Shown: positions 31,464 to 43,109 of the stretch, piece by piece
Layout of the letters: each line of letters begins with the position of its first letter
Position numbering within the stretch: position 1 is the stretch's first letter
Source: Puccinellia tenuiflora
Taxonomy: Eukaryota > Streptophyta > Magnoliopsida > Poales > Poaceae
Direction of reading: 5' to 3'
DNA: 64,000 bases
NCBI GenBank assembly: GCA_012064385.1
Contig: QRDG01000524.1
Location: 1,019,094-1,083,093 of the forward strand
Position numbers and translations under genes: made by a program
Notes under the pieces: generated by a model
What the model was told of the DNA's origin: nothing
The model's database searches: none
Seen by the model: the letters and a program-made list of their open reading frames with translations, nothing else

Positions 31464-34400
31464 TGTAACATCCCAAAATTTTGGAATGTTTTAAAAATCA
31501 CAAAAATTTAAAACTTTTGTTAATAATTAAATAAAGTCTCCAAAAATCAAGAAAAGCTTTTATAGAAGATTGTTTTGACATCTTCAAAGTTATATTTTAT
31601 TTTAAATATTCCTTTATCTTCAAATCTCAATTTTAAAGTCTTGGAAATAAAATATTTAAATGGGGTTTTCAAATAGTATTTTTCCCTTTGGTTTATTGTT
31701 TTAAAATAAATATTATGGGGATATTATAAACCCTATTTCATTTGTGGAAATAATTTAAATACTTTTGCAAACCTTGTTGTATAAAAATGTTTTATCTTAA
31801 AATTATTTTAATATGAAAATGAGTTATCATTTTGAATGATATTACTCATATTTTCCTCTGGTTTTAAATTAAATATTTTGGGATATTTATAAACCCTAAT
31901 TTAGAAAATTCCCAATTAGCCATATAAGGCATATTTGACCAAAAGGGTATTTTGGTAATTTTGTTTTGACCAAAAATAGTTCCTAAATGTTTATTTTGAA
32001 TATTTGGAATTTTACAAAATTTTACAAATTTATTTGACTTGATTTGGAGGCCTAAATCAAAAATTATAAGGGAAAACAGAAAAATAAATAAAAAGAAATT
32101 TGATGACGTCATGCTGACGTCATCGCCTTCAAGGCTCCTCCACGGCCGTTTCTACCCGAGATTCTCCCCCTTGATTGCGGCCGTTTGAGACCACCACTTG
32201 CCTCGCCGACCCCGCCCCTTGGAAGCCCTCGCACCCCTCTCTCTTTCCCCTCTTTTCCCCCTCCAGATCACGCCACCAGGCCGCCAATTTTGCTCGCCGG
32301 AGTTGAGCACGGCCGTCGTCGTGTTTCCTTGATTCCAGCCGCCCCGGTGAGGCCCAGCCACCGAAACCCTGCCTCCTATCTTCCCCGTTACCTAGCGCAC
32401 CTCCTGATCCCCTCGATCGATTTTTGGTGCAGCCAAAACATCGATTCCGTCCTCGACCGAAGCTTCGTCCGCCGCTGCACGACTCCGTCCGCCGCCCGTC
32501 GCCGTTCCAGGACGCTCCCGAGCTCTTCGACCTCACCATCGAGCTCGCCGTGTCCTCCTATGCATCGTCATCGCCTCGCCAAGCCCGGAGGACCACAGGA
32601 TCATCGTCGCCATCCACGCCCGAGGCCGCCGGCGCGCCACCACCGCTACGTCTTCGTGTCCGCACCGACCCAGGAGGGGAAGGCCTACGCCGAGACCACC
32701 TTCCGCCTCCCCGTGTCGAGACGAAGCTCGTCGTCCCCTTTCCGAGCCCAGGCGACCACCGGAGCGAGCAGAACATCCACGCCCGCCGCCGTCCCCGTCC
32801 GTCTCCGATGACTAGCGCCGCCAGGTGATGGTCCACGCCTGACAGCCGTCCGATCTACCTCCAATGGCCAAGATCTGATCCCGCCGAGCCGAGCCAAGCC
32901 CAAGCCGAGCCGAGCCGCAGCTCAAGCCGAGCCCGAGCCACCCTATTTTCTGGGATTTTCCCGAATAGGTTTAAAATGGCCTTTTTGCAGAAAAGACCCT
33001 ATATCTTAAAACCTTCATATCTTTTAAACCATTTGGCCAAATTTAGCAAACTTTATCTTTTTGAAAAGCTCTGGACTTGTAGAATCTTTTGGCACTGTTA
33101 GTTTTCAGTGTAACAAATCCAAATTTATTCAATTTTCAAATGAGTCATTTGAGTAAATTTGACATAGTTTTAAATCTATAAGTCCAAATTTTGCAAATAA
33201 AATATTTCTGGAAACCTTGGAACATGCATGACATGATCCCACTGTTATAATTAATTTTTTTGTAGTTTTAAAATGATTTCTTAATCAGAGACTCAAATTG
33301 GAGTATTTCTGATATAGTTTAATTTCTATAAATCCTTTTAATTTGTTTTCTTTTAGAAAACTTCTTAAAATATTTGTCTCTGTCCAGAAAGACCAAAACC
33401 ATACCTAGCTACCTCTTTTTGAAACATAAACATTTAAAGTGTGCCAAAGGCCTTTTAAATGTTAATGTTTTGCAAACCATAGTTACAGAATGTTTTTAAA
33501 ACTCTTTTGACCAACTCTTTTGTGTGATCACTCTGATCAAGACCAATCCCTACAACCTTTGAAACAACCCTTCAACCTATTCAAATTTGATTTCAGGCCA
33601 ACCCCGGACCCAAATGGCAAACCCCAAACCTTAATACATTGATTCTTTTTGCATATGGGATCATGTATTGAAACTTGGACCCCCAACCAAGATATGTCTG
33701 TTTCTATCCATGTTTGTTGTTATGTTTGTTTATTTGATTGTTGTATTGTTGCTTATTGTCAATTGTTTGCATTGTATAGATTTAACGGAGAGCTTTGAGC
33801 TACGTTGAAAAAGAGTGTGTGAGCAACGACAAGTTCCAAAAGGCAAGTGCATACACCCTTTCATGAAAGACCTACTATTTTATTATATTGCATGGTAGAC
33901 TATTTCAGTAGTATGCATGATAGGTGTAATACTATATTGCTATGCAGACCTGTCTAGTACATCACCCTTTATTCCTGTTGATTTAGGAACCCATTCACTT
34001 GGTAGAAGTTAGAACTGCTATGCTGAAATGTTTTATTGTAGTACGAAAGGATAAAAACTCTACTAAGTTAATGAACTACCTGGGTGGCAATTGGTTTTGC
34101 TCTATTGGTGGTCAAAGTTGAGTGGCTGCTCAGGGCCATTTCCATGGTTTTAACTGAGTACGTGCACTTGTGAACGGCCACCCAGGAACAAAGAGATTTA
34201 AGTCACTCCAAGTTTAGATTGCTTCCAGTGCAGCCACTTGGTATTATGGCTCTGCCTTGACTAAGTAAGTTCTAGGAACCTGATTCCGACAGTTCTCAGC
34301 GGATGAATGTCTTGTATGGGTCTGTCTGACGAACAGGGGACTGTTTCCCAAAGGTCTCGTCTTCATCTTCACCTTTCCTTTTCACTTCAAGAAGGTCAAG

Positions 34401-35102
34401 GACAGAATGGGTTGATGAAGTCTCGTGGTGAAAGTGCACAACCTCTCGAGAGTGTAAAACTATGATCATAGCCGTGTCCCCGGTTACGGACAATTCTGAG
34501 CAGCTGGACAAGGATGTCGATGGAAAATCTCCTCATTCCAATTTCATAATAAAATTTGATGGGTGAACTCGGGTATATGAGACCTTGGATGCGTTCCATG
34601 GGTGTGTCTCATATTGAAAAGTTGAGAATACAATGTTTATGAAAAGGAGGACAAAATTTGCTTTACGCAATAGCCTTGAACTCCACCAGCCATATAAGCA
34701 TGTAGTATTAGTCTTGCCATTCTATATTCCACCAAAGTATCACTTGCCAGCCTGTCACAAGGTATTGACCCAAATTCCCTGGGCTGCAACGTTAATGTTG
34801 CAGGTTTTTACGTGACGAGTGAGGACGTCTACCTTTCGAGCTTGCAACCAACATGTATGCCAGTGGCACATGAAGATGATGAAGCTCTCTGTGCTACTTA
34901 TGTTTCCGCTGCCAAACTTTGCATTCAAGCTAGCCTTGGCTATGCAATTTGTAAAGAATATTTTATTTATGGATCTCGCGATGTAATATTATTTGACATT
35001 GATGCATGGTATTACATCTATTTGTGAATTGCTATCCATACTCGATCCAGGGAATAGCATATTTCACGATGTGTCATTGCTTTTCTAAGCAAGGGCGCTA
35101 CA
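31464..35102 (+). repeat. 5' LTR of the chromovirus-like element
   Basis: 3639 bp. Begins TGTAACATCCC and ends GCTACA. A sharply GC-rich island at about 32,140-32,940 sits in an otherwise AT-rich LTR. It supports open frames of more than 100 codons on both strands, which I take as composition effects and not genes. Confidence 0.92.
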
Positions 35103-35104
35103 GA

Positions 35105-35116
35105 TGGTATCAGAGC
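35105..35116 (+). other. Primer binding site, tRNA-iMet
   Basis: TGGTATCAGAGC two bases after the 5' LTR, complementary to the 3' end of initiator methionine tRNA. Confidence 0.9.
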
Positions 35117-35946
35117 GTAATGTTGCCTGTAGGCTCGAAAACCTTAGGTTTGGATTAGAAATAAGAATGACCATAGGAATAAAAGTTATTTTCTCCTTGT
35201 CTAAATCTTTCCTAATATCTTCTTGTAACCTTCTCAACTAATTGCTTTCTAAGTTATCTTATCTTATTTATAGATGACCATAACTCAGAAATGTTTCCGA
35301 AGACGTTGAAGATCAATGTGACAATTATGAGAAGCCATCAAGCGCCTTGATCGAAGACTTCAAATTTAGACTTCACAACACCAGAAGTACCTCGACGAAC
35401 TCAAAGAAATAGAAGAGAACGTTGAAGCACTAAAGGAAGAGATAGACTAGACCACCATTTTATTAAAATAACGTTATCGTAATATTGTATTGACTTACCA
35501 AATTGTGGTATGGCAGTACAATCGTGTTTATTTTGAAAAAACCCTTGTTGTGTTTGTTTGTTATCCAAACTATAATTTCAAAAATTAAGTGGGTGGAGTT
35601 TTTTTTTATCTCTATTGGTTCTTTTACTGTTGTTTGATGCTTGCTAGATGTTGTTTGTAAGATGAATTGCCTTGATCTGCTGTGTTTGAGTAGAACTTCT
35701 TTTAGATTTTCTTCTATCTCTACTCATCCATGCTAAACTAAACAGATGTCCCAGCCAAATCCCAACAACCCGGTGATGCCTACACTACAACAGTTACTAG
35801 ATGCACAGAAACAGTTGAATCAGTTGATGACCCACAACCAGGAAGACCACAAGGACATTCTAGCACCACCTCCTACTCAAGTGGATATGTTGATCAGATT
35901 CTTAAAACTTTGACCGGAAAAGTTCTCAAGAGCTGCAGAACCTATT

Positions 35947-37233
35947 TTGGCCGACGATTGGCTACGATCAGTGAATAAGGATTTGGTGACCATCGGATGC
36001 ACAGATGCTGAGAAGGTTAGATTCGCGGCACACCTACTAGAAGGACCTGCAGCAGACTGGTGGGACAGCTACCAGATCACTTACCCCATTGAAGAGATGA
36101 CATGGGATTTATTTCAAAAAGGATTCCGTACTGCACATGTTTCATCAGGAGTGATGAAGCTGAAGAGGGAAGAATTTCTCGATCTTCGACAAGACGACCG
36201 AAACATAATAGAATACATGAATGAGTTCAATAACCTGTCGCGCTACGCACCGGATGATGTTGATACAGATACTAAGAGGAAAGAAAGGTTTCTAAATGGT
36301 CTGAATGACGAACTATCCATTCTATTGACAGTTGCCTATACCCCTAACTACCAGTCACTGGTTGACCAAGCGATAACCTTGGAGAGCAAACTGAAGCAGG
36401 TTGCGAACAAGAAGCGAAAGCATAATGTGGAAGAGCATCACTCGGAATCACAGCAGGAATTGCACACTTCAGATGATGAACGTAATCATTTTGAGTTCAA
36501 CTATCATGGAGACAATAACCACCATTGTCATAATATTCATAGACACGACTTTCATGGAAAAATTGATCACCACATCAACCATGGACACCACAGCCCCGTC
36601 CATACTGAAGAGGTTTATGGTCTCGGAAATGAGCACCTTATGGGAGAAAACAGTAGTCAGAACACCCACCCCAAACCCAATAGGAAAGACCTCAGTCAGG
36701 TGGAGTGTTGCAAATGCAAGAAAATGGGACACTATTCTTGGGACTGTCCACAAAAGAAGATTAGTATTGGTACCAAGCCAACTCAATTCCGAAAGGGACA
36801 TGTGTTCTCTATAAATAGTGAGAGAGTTCTCAAGAGACCAAACCCAGTTATTGAAGAATTGTTGATCAACTCATGTTCTGCACGAGTACTTTTCGATGCT
36901 GAGGCTACACATTCATTCATATCAAAAGACTTTGTGAGGAAAAATAAGATATCCTATCAAGGGATTAGAAGACCCATCAGAGTAAGCTCTACAGAAGGGA
37001 AGAGACCCGCAAACGCGGTATGCCAAAACATGACCTTGGAAATTGAGACACACAAGTTTCCAAGTGAGTTGTTTGTGCTAGACTTGCAAGGCTTTGATAT
37101 AATCATAGGCAAGGACTGGATGTCCAGGTATGAAGGTCAGATAGATCATGCTAGTAAAGCTGTCACACTCACCACACCAGAAAAGAAGCGGATCAGATAT
37201 CAGTTTAAATCAAGAAGCAAAGAAACCAACTGA
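35947..37233 (+). CDS. Gag and damaged aspartic protease of the chromovirus-like element
   Basis: The 428-codon frame contains the retrotransposon gag domain (about residues 1-150; WLRSVNKDL, WWDSYQ, EEFLDLRQ, ERFLNGL), a His-rich linker, a CCHC zinc knuckle (CCKCKKMGHYSWDC, about residues 256-270) and a gypsy protease (about 310-405; THSFISKDFV, LDLQGFDIIIGKDWM). The catalytic D-S/T-G is replaced by D-A-E (LFDAEATHSF), so the protease is probably inactive. An earlier start is likely: the plus strand at 35,744-35,940 reads MSQPNPNNPVMPTLQQLLD and then a stop (TTGACCGG context, TGA near 35,911) before this frame. The frame ends where reverse transcriptase would normally start. Confidence 0.85.
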   Translation: MADDWLRSVNKDLVTIGCTDAEKVRFAAHLLEGPAADWWDSYQITYPIEEMTWDLFQKGFRTAHVSSGVMKLKREEFLDLRQDDRNIIEYMNEFNNLSRYAPDDVDTDTKRKERFLNGLNDELSILLTVAYTPNYQSLVDQAITLESKLKQVANKKRKHNVEEHHSESQQELHTSDDERNHFEFNYHGDNNHHCHNIHRHDFHGKIDHHINHGHHSPVHTEEVYGLGNEHLMGENSSQNTHPKPNRKDLSQVECCKCKKMGHYSWDCPQKKISIGTKPTQFRKGHVFSINSERVLKRPNPVIEELLINSCSARVLFDAEATHSFISKDFVRKNKISYQGIRRPIRVSSTEGKRPANAVCQNMTLEIETHKFPSELFVLDLQGFDIIIGKDWMSRYEGQIDHASKAVTLTTPEKKRIRYQFKSRSKETN

Positions 37234-38345
37234 GTTTTCATCGGGAGTTTAGCCAAAAAGAAGGACCAGATTCAATAGAAATGTTCTAAGGATGTAATAA
37301 ATGCCAATAGTTATATGTAAGTGGAAGAATAAGTACTGTGATGTAAGAGTGATGTAATGTCGAGTAATAACCATATTATATGAGGATGAATGAAACTAGT
37401 AGTGGACTATCTTATACCAAAACCTTAAACGAAAACAATAGCCTTGTTGTGAAGCCTGTTCATCATATTAGGGATGAAGACATGACACTGAAAATGGACA
37501 AGCTAAGACGACGTGGAAGACCTGTTTTTCAAGGAGAAGAATCATAAAGCAAGCTTTAGCTTGTGAGCTAACGTGTGTGGGAGCTTACGCAACCCAATAG
37601 TTTTAAAGGAGCGATAGTTTAGTTCAGGTTGTCTTGCAGATGGGAAACTTTCTGTTAGACAAGTGAGGATGCCCGAGAGATAGTTTACGTGATTTACCTA
37701 TCTACATATTGAGGAAATGATACGGGTGCAGGATGGACTGATCACCATTCCTACTACTCATGTTATTCCCCTCACTATTTGGATTGGTAAATCTGAGTGA
37801 CATACCTATAAGAGAGATGACGTTGATAAGCCTGATCCATAGGAGGATAATATACTATAACCCTATGTGAGGCAAAAGTTGCCGAAACGTAAGATATTCG
37901 GTGAGGATAAACCACAACTCTCGTGAAGAAGAAGAGATCTAACAATGAAAGTTTTGACCTACCATGAGAGTTTCGTTAGAAATTGACGCTTTGTTTGCAG
38001 TGAAGGATGCCAACCTAGAGAAGAAATATTTCCGGAGACATCACATGGATGAGGATGTAATATGTCAAGCCATATTAAAGAGAATGGTATCCGAAGTTAT
38101 CTAAAGAGACACCCACCTATTGGAGATGGAGCACTTCATGAGTGTAAGATATAGTTGACTCCAGTGAGACCTAAAGACTAACCCAATGGACCCTAGCCCG
38201 AAGGAAAGAGTTCAAGACTGCCTACAAAAGTTTCTTTTAAGGGTGGTAGCCCACCCAGTTGCCTAAAACCCGGATAACCGAACCCATCTTTCTTTCTAGC
38301 CTCTCCGAATCTCGGGGACGAGATTCCTTTTAAGGGTGGTAGGTT
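37234..38345. other. Non-coding 3' interior of the chromovirus-like element
   Basis: No pol remnant that I recognise. The end, near 38,310-38,345, carries GGGGACGAGATTCC and AAGGGTGGTAGG, the usual neighbourhood of the polypurine tract before the 3' LTR. Confidence 0.6.
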
Positions 38346-41300
38346 TGTAACATCCCAAAATTTTGGAATGTTTTAAAAATCACAAAAATTTAAAACTTTT
38401 GTTAATAATTAAATAAAGTCTCCAAAAATCAAGAAAAGCTTTTATAGAAGATTGTTTTGACATCTTCAAAGTTATATTTTATTTTAAATATTCCTTTATC
38501 TTCAAATCTCAATTTTAAAGTCTTGGAAATAAAATAATTAAATGGGGTTTTCAAATAGTATTTTTTCCCTTTGGTTTATTGTTTTAAAATAAATATTATG
38601 GGGATATTATAAACCCTATTTCATTTGTGGAAATAATTTAAATACTTTTGCAAACCTTGTTGTATAAAAATGTTTTATCTTAAAATTATTTTAATATGAA
38701 AATGAGTTATCATTTTGAATGATATTACTCATATTTTCCTCTGGTTTTAAATTAAATATTTTGGGATATTTATAAACCCTAATTTAGAAAATTCCCAATT
38801 AGCCATATAAGGCATATTTGACCAAAAGGGTATTTTGGTAATTTTTGTTTTGACCAAAAATAGTTCCTAAATGTTTATTTTGAATATTTGGAATTTTACA
38901 AAATTTTACGAATTTATTTGACTTGATTTGGAGGCCTAAATCAAAAATTATAAGGGAAAACAGAAAAATAAATAAAAAGAAATTTGATGACGTCATGCTG
39001 ACGTCATCGCCTTCAAGGCTCCTCCACGGCCGTTTCTACCCGAGATTCTCCCCCTTGATTGCGGCCGTTTGAGACCACCACTTGCCTCGCCGACCCCGCC
39101 CCTTGGAAGCCCTCGCACCCCTCTCTCTTTCCCCTCTTTTCCCCCTCCAGATCACGCCACCAGGCCGCCAATTTTGCTCGCCGGAGTTGAGCACGGCCGT
39201 CGTCGTGTTTCCTCGATTCCGGCCGCCCCGGTGAGGCCCAGCCACCGAACCCCTGCCTCCTATCTTCCCCGTTACCTAGCGCACCTCCTGATCCTCTCGA
39301 TCGATTTTTGGTGCAGCCAAAACATCGATTCCGTCCTCGACCGAAGCTTCGTCCGCCGCTGCACGACTCCGTCCGCCGCCCGTCGCCGTTCCAGGACGCC
39401 CCCGAGCTCTTCGACCTCACCATCGAGCTCGCCGTGTCCTCCTATGCATCGTCATCGCCTCGCCAAGCCCGGAGGACCACAGGATCATCGTCGCCATCCA
39501 CGCCCGAGGCCGCCGGCGCGCCACCACCGCTACGTCTTCGTGTCCGCACCGACCCAGGAGGGGAAGGCCTACGCCGAGACCACCTTCCGCCTCCCCGTGT
39601 CGAGACGAAGCTCGTCGTCCCCTTCCCGAGCCCAGGCGACCACCGGAGCGAGCAGAACATCCACGCCCGCCGCCGTCCCCGTCCGTCTCCGACGACTAGC
39701 GCCGCCAGGTGACGGTCCACGCCTGACAGCCGTCCGATCTACCTCCAATGGCCAAGATCTGATCCCGCCGAGCCGAGCCAAGCCCAAGACGAGCCGAGCC
39801 GCAGCTCAAGCCGAGCCCGAGCCACCCTATTTTCTGGGATTTTCCCGAATAGGTTTAAAATGGCCTTTTTGCAGAAAAGACCCTATATCTTAAAACCTTC
39901 ATATCTTTTAAACCATTTGGCCAAATTTAGCAAACTTTATCTTTTTGAAAAGCTCTGGACTTGTAGAATCTTTTGGCACTGTTAGTTTTCAGTGTAACAA
40001 ATCCAAATTTATTCAATTTTCAAATGAGTCATTTGAGTAAATTTGACATAGTTTTAAATCTATAAGTCCAAATTTTGCAAATAAAATATTTCTGGAAACC
40101 TTGGAACATGCATGACATGATCCCACTGTTATAATTAATTTTTTTTGTAGTTTTAAAATGATTTCTTAATCAGAGACTCAAATTGGAGTATTTCTGATAT
40201 AGTTTAATTTCTATAAATCCTTTTAATTTGTTTTCTTTTAGAAAACTTCTTAAAATATTTGTCTCTGTCCAGAAAGACCAAAACCATACCTAGCTACCTC
40301 TTTTTGAAACATAAACATTTAAAGTGTGCCAAAGGCCTTTTAAATGTTAATGTTTTGCAAACCATAGTTACAGAATGTTTTTAAAACTCTTTTGACCAAC
40401 TCTTTTGTGTGATCACTCTGATCAAGACCAATCCCTACAACCTTTGAAACAACCCTTCAACCTATTCAAATTTGATTTCAGGCCAACCCCGGACCCAAAT
40501 GGCAAACCCCAAACCTTAATACATTGATTCTTTTTGCATATGGGATCATGTATTGAAACTTGGACCCCCAACCAAGATATGTCTGTTTCTATCCATGTTT
40601 GTTGTTATGTTTGTTTATTTGATTGTTGTATTGTTGCTTATTGTCAATTGTTTGCATTGTATAGATTTAACGGAGAGCTTTGAGCTACGTTGAAAAAGAG
40701 TGTGTGAGCAACGACAAGTTCCAAAAGGCAAGTGCATACACCCTTTCATGAAAGACCTACTATTTTATTATATTTGCATGGTAGACTATTTCAGTAGTAT
40801 GCATGATAGGTGTAATACTATATTGCTATGCAGACCTGTTTAGTACATCACCCTTTATTCCTGTTGATTTAGGAACCCATTCACTTGGTAGAAGTTAGAA
40901 CTGCTATGCTGAAATGTTTTATTGTAGTACGAAAGGATAAAAACTCTACTAAGTTAATGAACTACCTGGGTGGCAATTGGTTTTGCTCTATTGGTGGTCA
41001 AAGTTGAGTGGCTGCTCAGGGCCATTTCCATGGTTTTAACTGAGTACGTGCACTTGTGAACGGCCACCCAGGAACAAAGAGATTTAAGTCACTCCAAGTT
41101 TAGATTGCTTCCAGTGCAGCCACTTGGTATTATGGCTCTGCCTTGACTAAGTAAGTTCTAGGAACCTGATTCCGACAGTTCTCAGCGGATGAATGTCTTG
41201 TATGGGTCTGTCTGACGAACAGGGGACTGGTTCCCAAAGGTCTCGTCTTCATCTTCACCTTTCCTTTTCACTTCAAGAAGGTCAAGGACAGAATGGGTTG

Positions 41301-41991
41301 ATGGAGTCTCGTGGTGAAAGTGCACAACCTCTCGAGAGTGTAAAACTATGATCATAGCCGTGTCCCCGGTTACGGACAATTCTGAGCAGCTGGACAAGGA
41401 TGTCGATGGAAAATCTCCTCATTCCAATTTCATAATAAAATTTGATGGGTGAACTCGGGTATATGAGACCTTGGATGCGTTCCATGGGTGTGTCTCATAT
41501 TGAAAAGTTGAGAATACAATGTTTATGAAAAGGAGGACAAAATTTGCTTTACGCAATAGCCTTGAACTCCACCAGCCATATAAGCATGTAGTATTAGTCT
41601 TGCCATTCTATATTCCACCAAAGTATCACTTGCCAGCCTGTCACAAGGTATTGACCCAAATTCCCTGGGCTGCAACGTTAATGTTGCAGGTTTTTACGAT
41701 GAAGAGTGAGGACGTCTACCTTTCGAGCTTGCAACCAACATGTATGCCAGTGGCACATGAAGATGATGAAGCTCTCTGTGCTACTTATGTTTCCGCTGCC
41801 AAACTTTGCATTCAGGCTAGCCTTTGGCTATGCAATTTGTAAAGAATATTTTATTTATGGATCTCGCGATGTAATAATTATTTGACATTGATGCATGGTA
41901 TTACATCTATTTGTGAATTGCTATCCATACTCGATCCAGGGAATAGCATATTTCACGATGTGGTCTTGCTTTTCTAAGCGAGGGCGCTACA
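38346..41991 (+). repeat. 3' LTR of the chromovirus-like element
   Basis: 3646 bp, collinear with 31464-35102. By-eye comparison shows only scattered substitutions and single-base indels in homopolymers, for example AAAATAATTAAA against AAAATATTTAAA near the start, and CGACGACTAG against CGATGACTAG in the GC-rich island. Confidence 0.92.
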
Positions 41992-42089
41992 ACAATTCAG
42001 GAGCGATGTGCATTACTTGTTCTTATTCAGTTACTAGATTACTAATACTGTTTAACAAAATGCACATGGTATCATCCATCTATTTTAAG

Positions 42090-42958
42090 TTATGAACAAT
42101 AGTAAACCTAAAAGCACGATCTGGGTACGGGGATCACACAACACCTGGATTTCACATTGTCTACAGGGTAAACATCCAGGTGGTGATGTTGAGCAGCTTG
42201 GTGGGCGTCCTCACGGGCCGTTCACCCTCATGCTGCAGGTGAGGTCGGAGACGCCGGATCGATGCAGGACACCAGCTCCGTTAGGTTCCATCCATGCTCC
42301 GGTGAGGCTCCATCCTCAGACCATGGGCACCTGCAGAGAGAGATATACAGATCGATAAACCGAGACATAGAAGGAGTGGGGGAAGAGAGAGAGGCAGCCA
42401 GATCGGGGGAACCCTAGCCAGGAGCTGGAGAGAGTGAGGACGGGACTGACCGGATGTGGTGCAGATCTGTGCCGAGGACGTTGGAGAGGAGGCGCGGAAC
42501 GAGCTCAGACTCCCTGCCGGCGGTGGGTCGCGTGCTGGCCGCGAGGAGGAAGAACGAGGAAGGAGGGGATGCGGTTCCAACTCGTGCGCCGTCGCCTCAC
42601 AGAGGGCGCCGCCTAGAGCCCATCGACGGAACTGCGCACTAGCCAATGATGCACGCAGTGCCGGCGAGAGGCCTGGAGGACGCCGGCGCCTTCCGTCTTC
42701 GGTCACGCAGTGGCTCCTCGCAGCCGTGCATATTTCGGGGTGTAAGTGAGGAACGGATCTGGATCGTGGTTGGGTGGGTGGGGTGGGTGTCCGTCCAGCG
42801 CGAGGCCGCGGTCTCCTTTCACGGCGAGGCCGGCCTCGAAGACACGCAGTACGACGTGCTCGCCTTCCACCACGGTGAGGCGGCGCTCGCAGGCCAAGGG
42901 GATGGGAAAAGATCTAGGGTTTGCGGGCACACGCGGGGGTCGACGCCCGACGATCTGA
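42090..42958 (-). other. GC-rich, gene-like 5' region inside the CACTA element
   Basis: On the minus strand a TATA box (TATAAAA, 42965-42959) is followed by a leader with AAACCCTAGATC and a frame starting at 42930 (MPANPRSFPIPLACERR, 75 codons), then a second at 42706. The composition differs strongly from the flanking AT-rich CACTA sequence. It could be the promoter and first exon of the lost transposase gene or of a captured host gene. The nested gypsy element separates it from whatever lay downstream. No family recognised. Confidence 0.4.
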
Positions 42959-42965
42959 TTTTATA
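42959..42965 (-). promoter_or_regulatory. Possible TATA box on the minus strand
   Basis: TATAAAA in the context GGTATAAAATCAG, directly upstream of the GC-rich leader inside the CACTA element. Confidence 0.45.
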
Positions 42966-43109
42966 CCAGACGTGCCGCTCCGGGCCATTGGATCGGCATC
43001 CGACAGCTCAGGCTGCTTCAGCCACTGTCTAACGGGCCCAATAGAGCTGGGCTGGGCTAGTTTCGGCCCAGTTCGCTAGAATAGTTATTATGGCAAAAAA
43101 CAAATGAAC

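Larger units (their letters stand above)
31464..41991 (+). mobile_element. Chromovirus-like Ty3-gypsy element with 3.64-kb LTRs, lacking pol
   Basis: Two direct LTRs (31464-35102 and 38346-41991) begin TGTAACATCCCAAAATTTTG and end GGGCGCTACA. The flanks ATAAT (31459-31463) and ACAAT (41992-41996) form a 5-bp target duplication with one difference. A tRNA-iMet primer site follows the first LTR. The interior is only 3.24 kb: gag plus a damaged protease, then non-coding sequence ending in a purine-rich GGGGACGAGATTCCTTTTAAGGG tract region. Reverse transcriptase and integrase are absent, so this is a non-autonomous element. LTRs differ at roughly two dozen places by my reading, so insertion was recent. 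Confidence 0.92.

Noticed and set aside
32185..32811. Plus-strand open frame of 208 codons in the LTR as a gene
   Set aside because: It lies entirely in a GC-rich LTR island, reads as low-complexity Pro/Arg/Ser, overlaps equally long frames on the other strand, and changes length between the two LTR copies by a single base.
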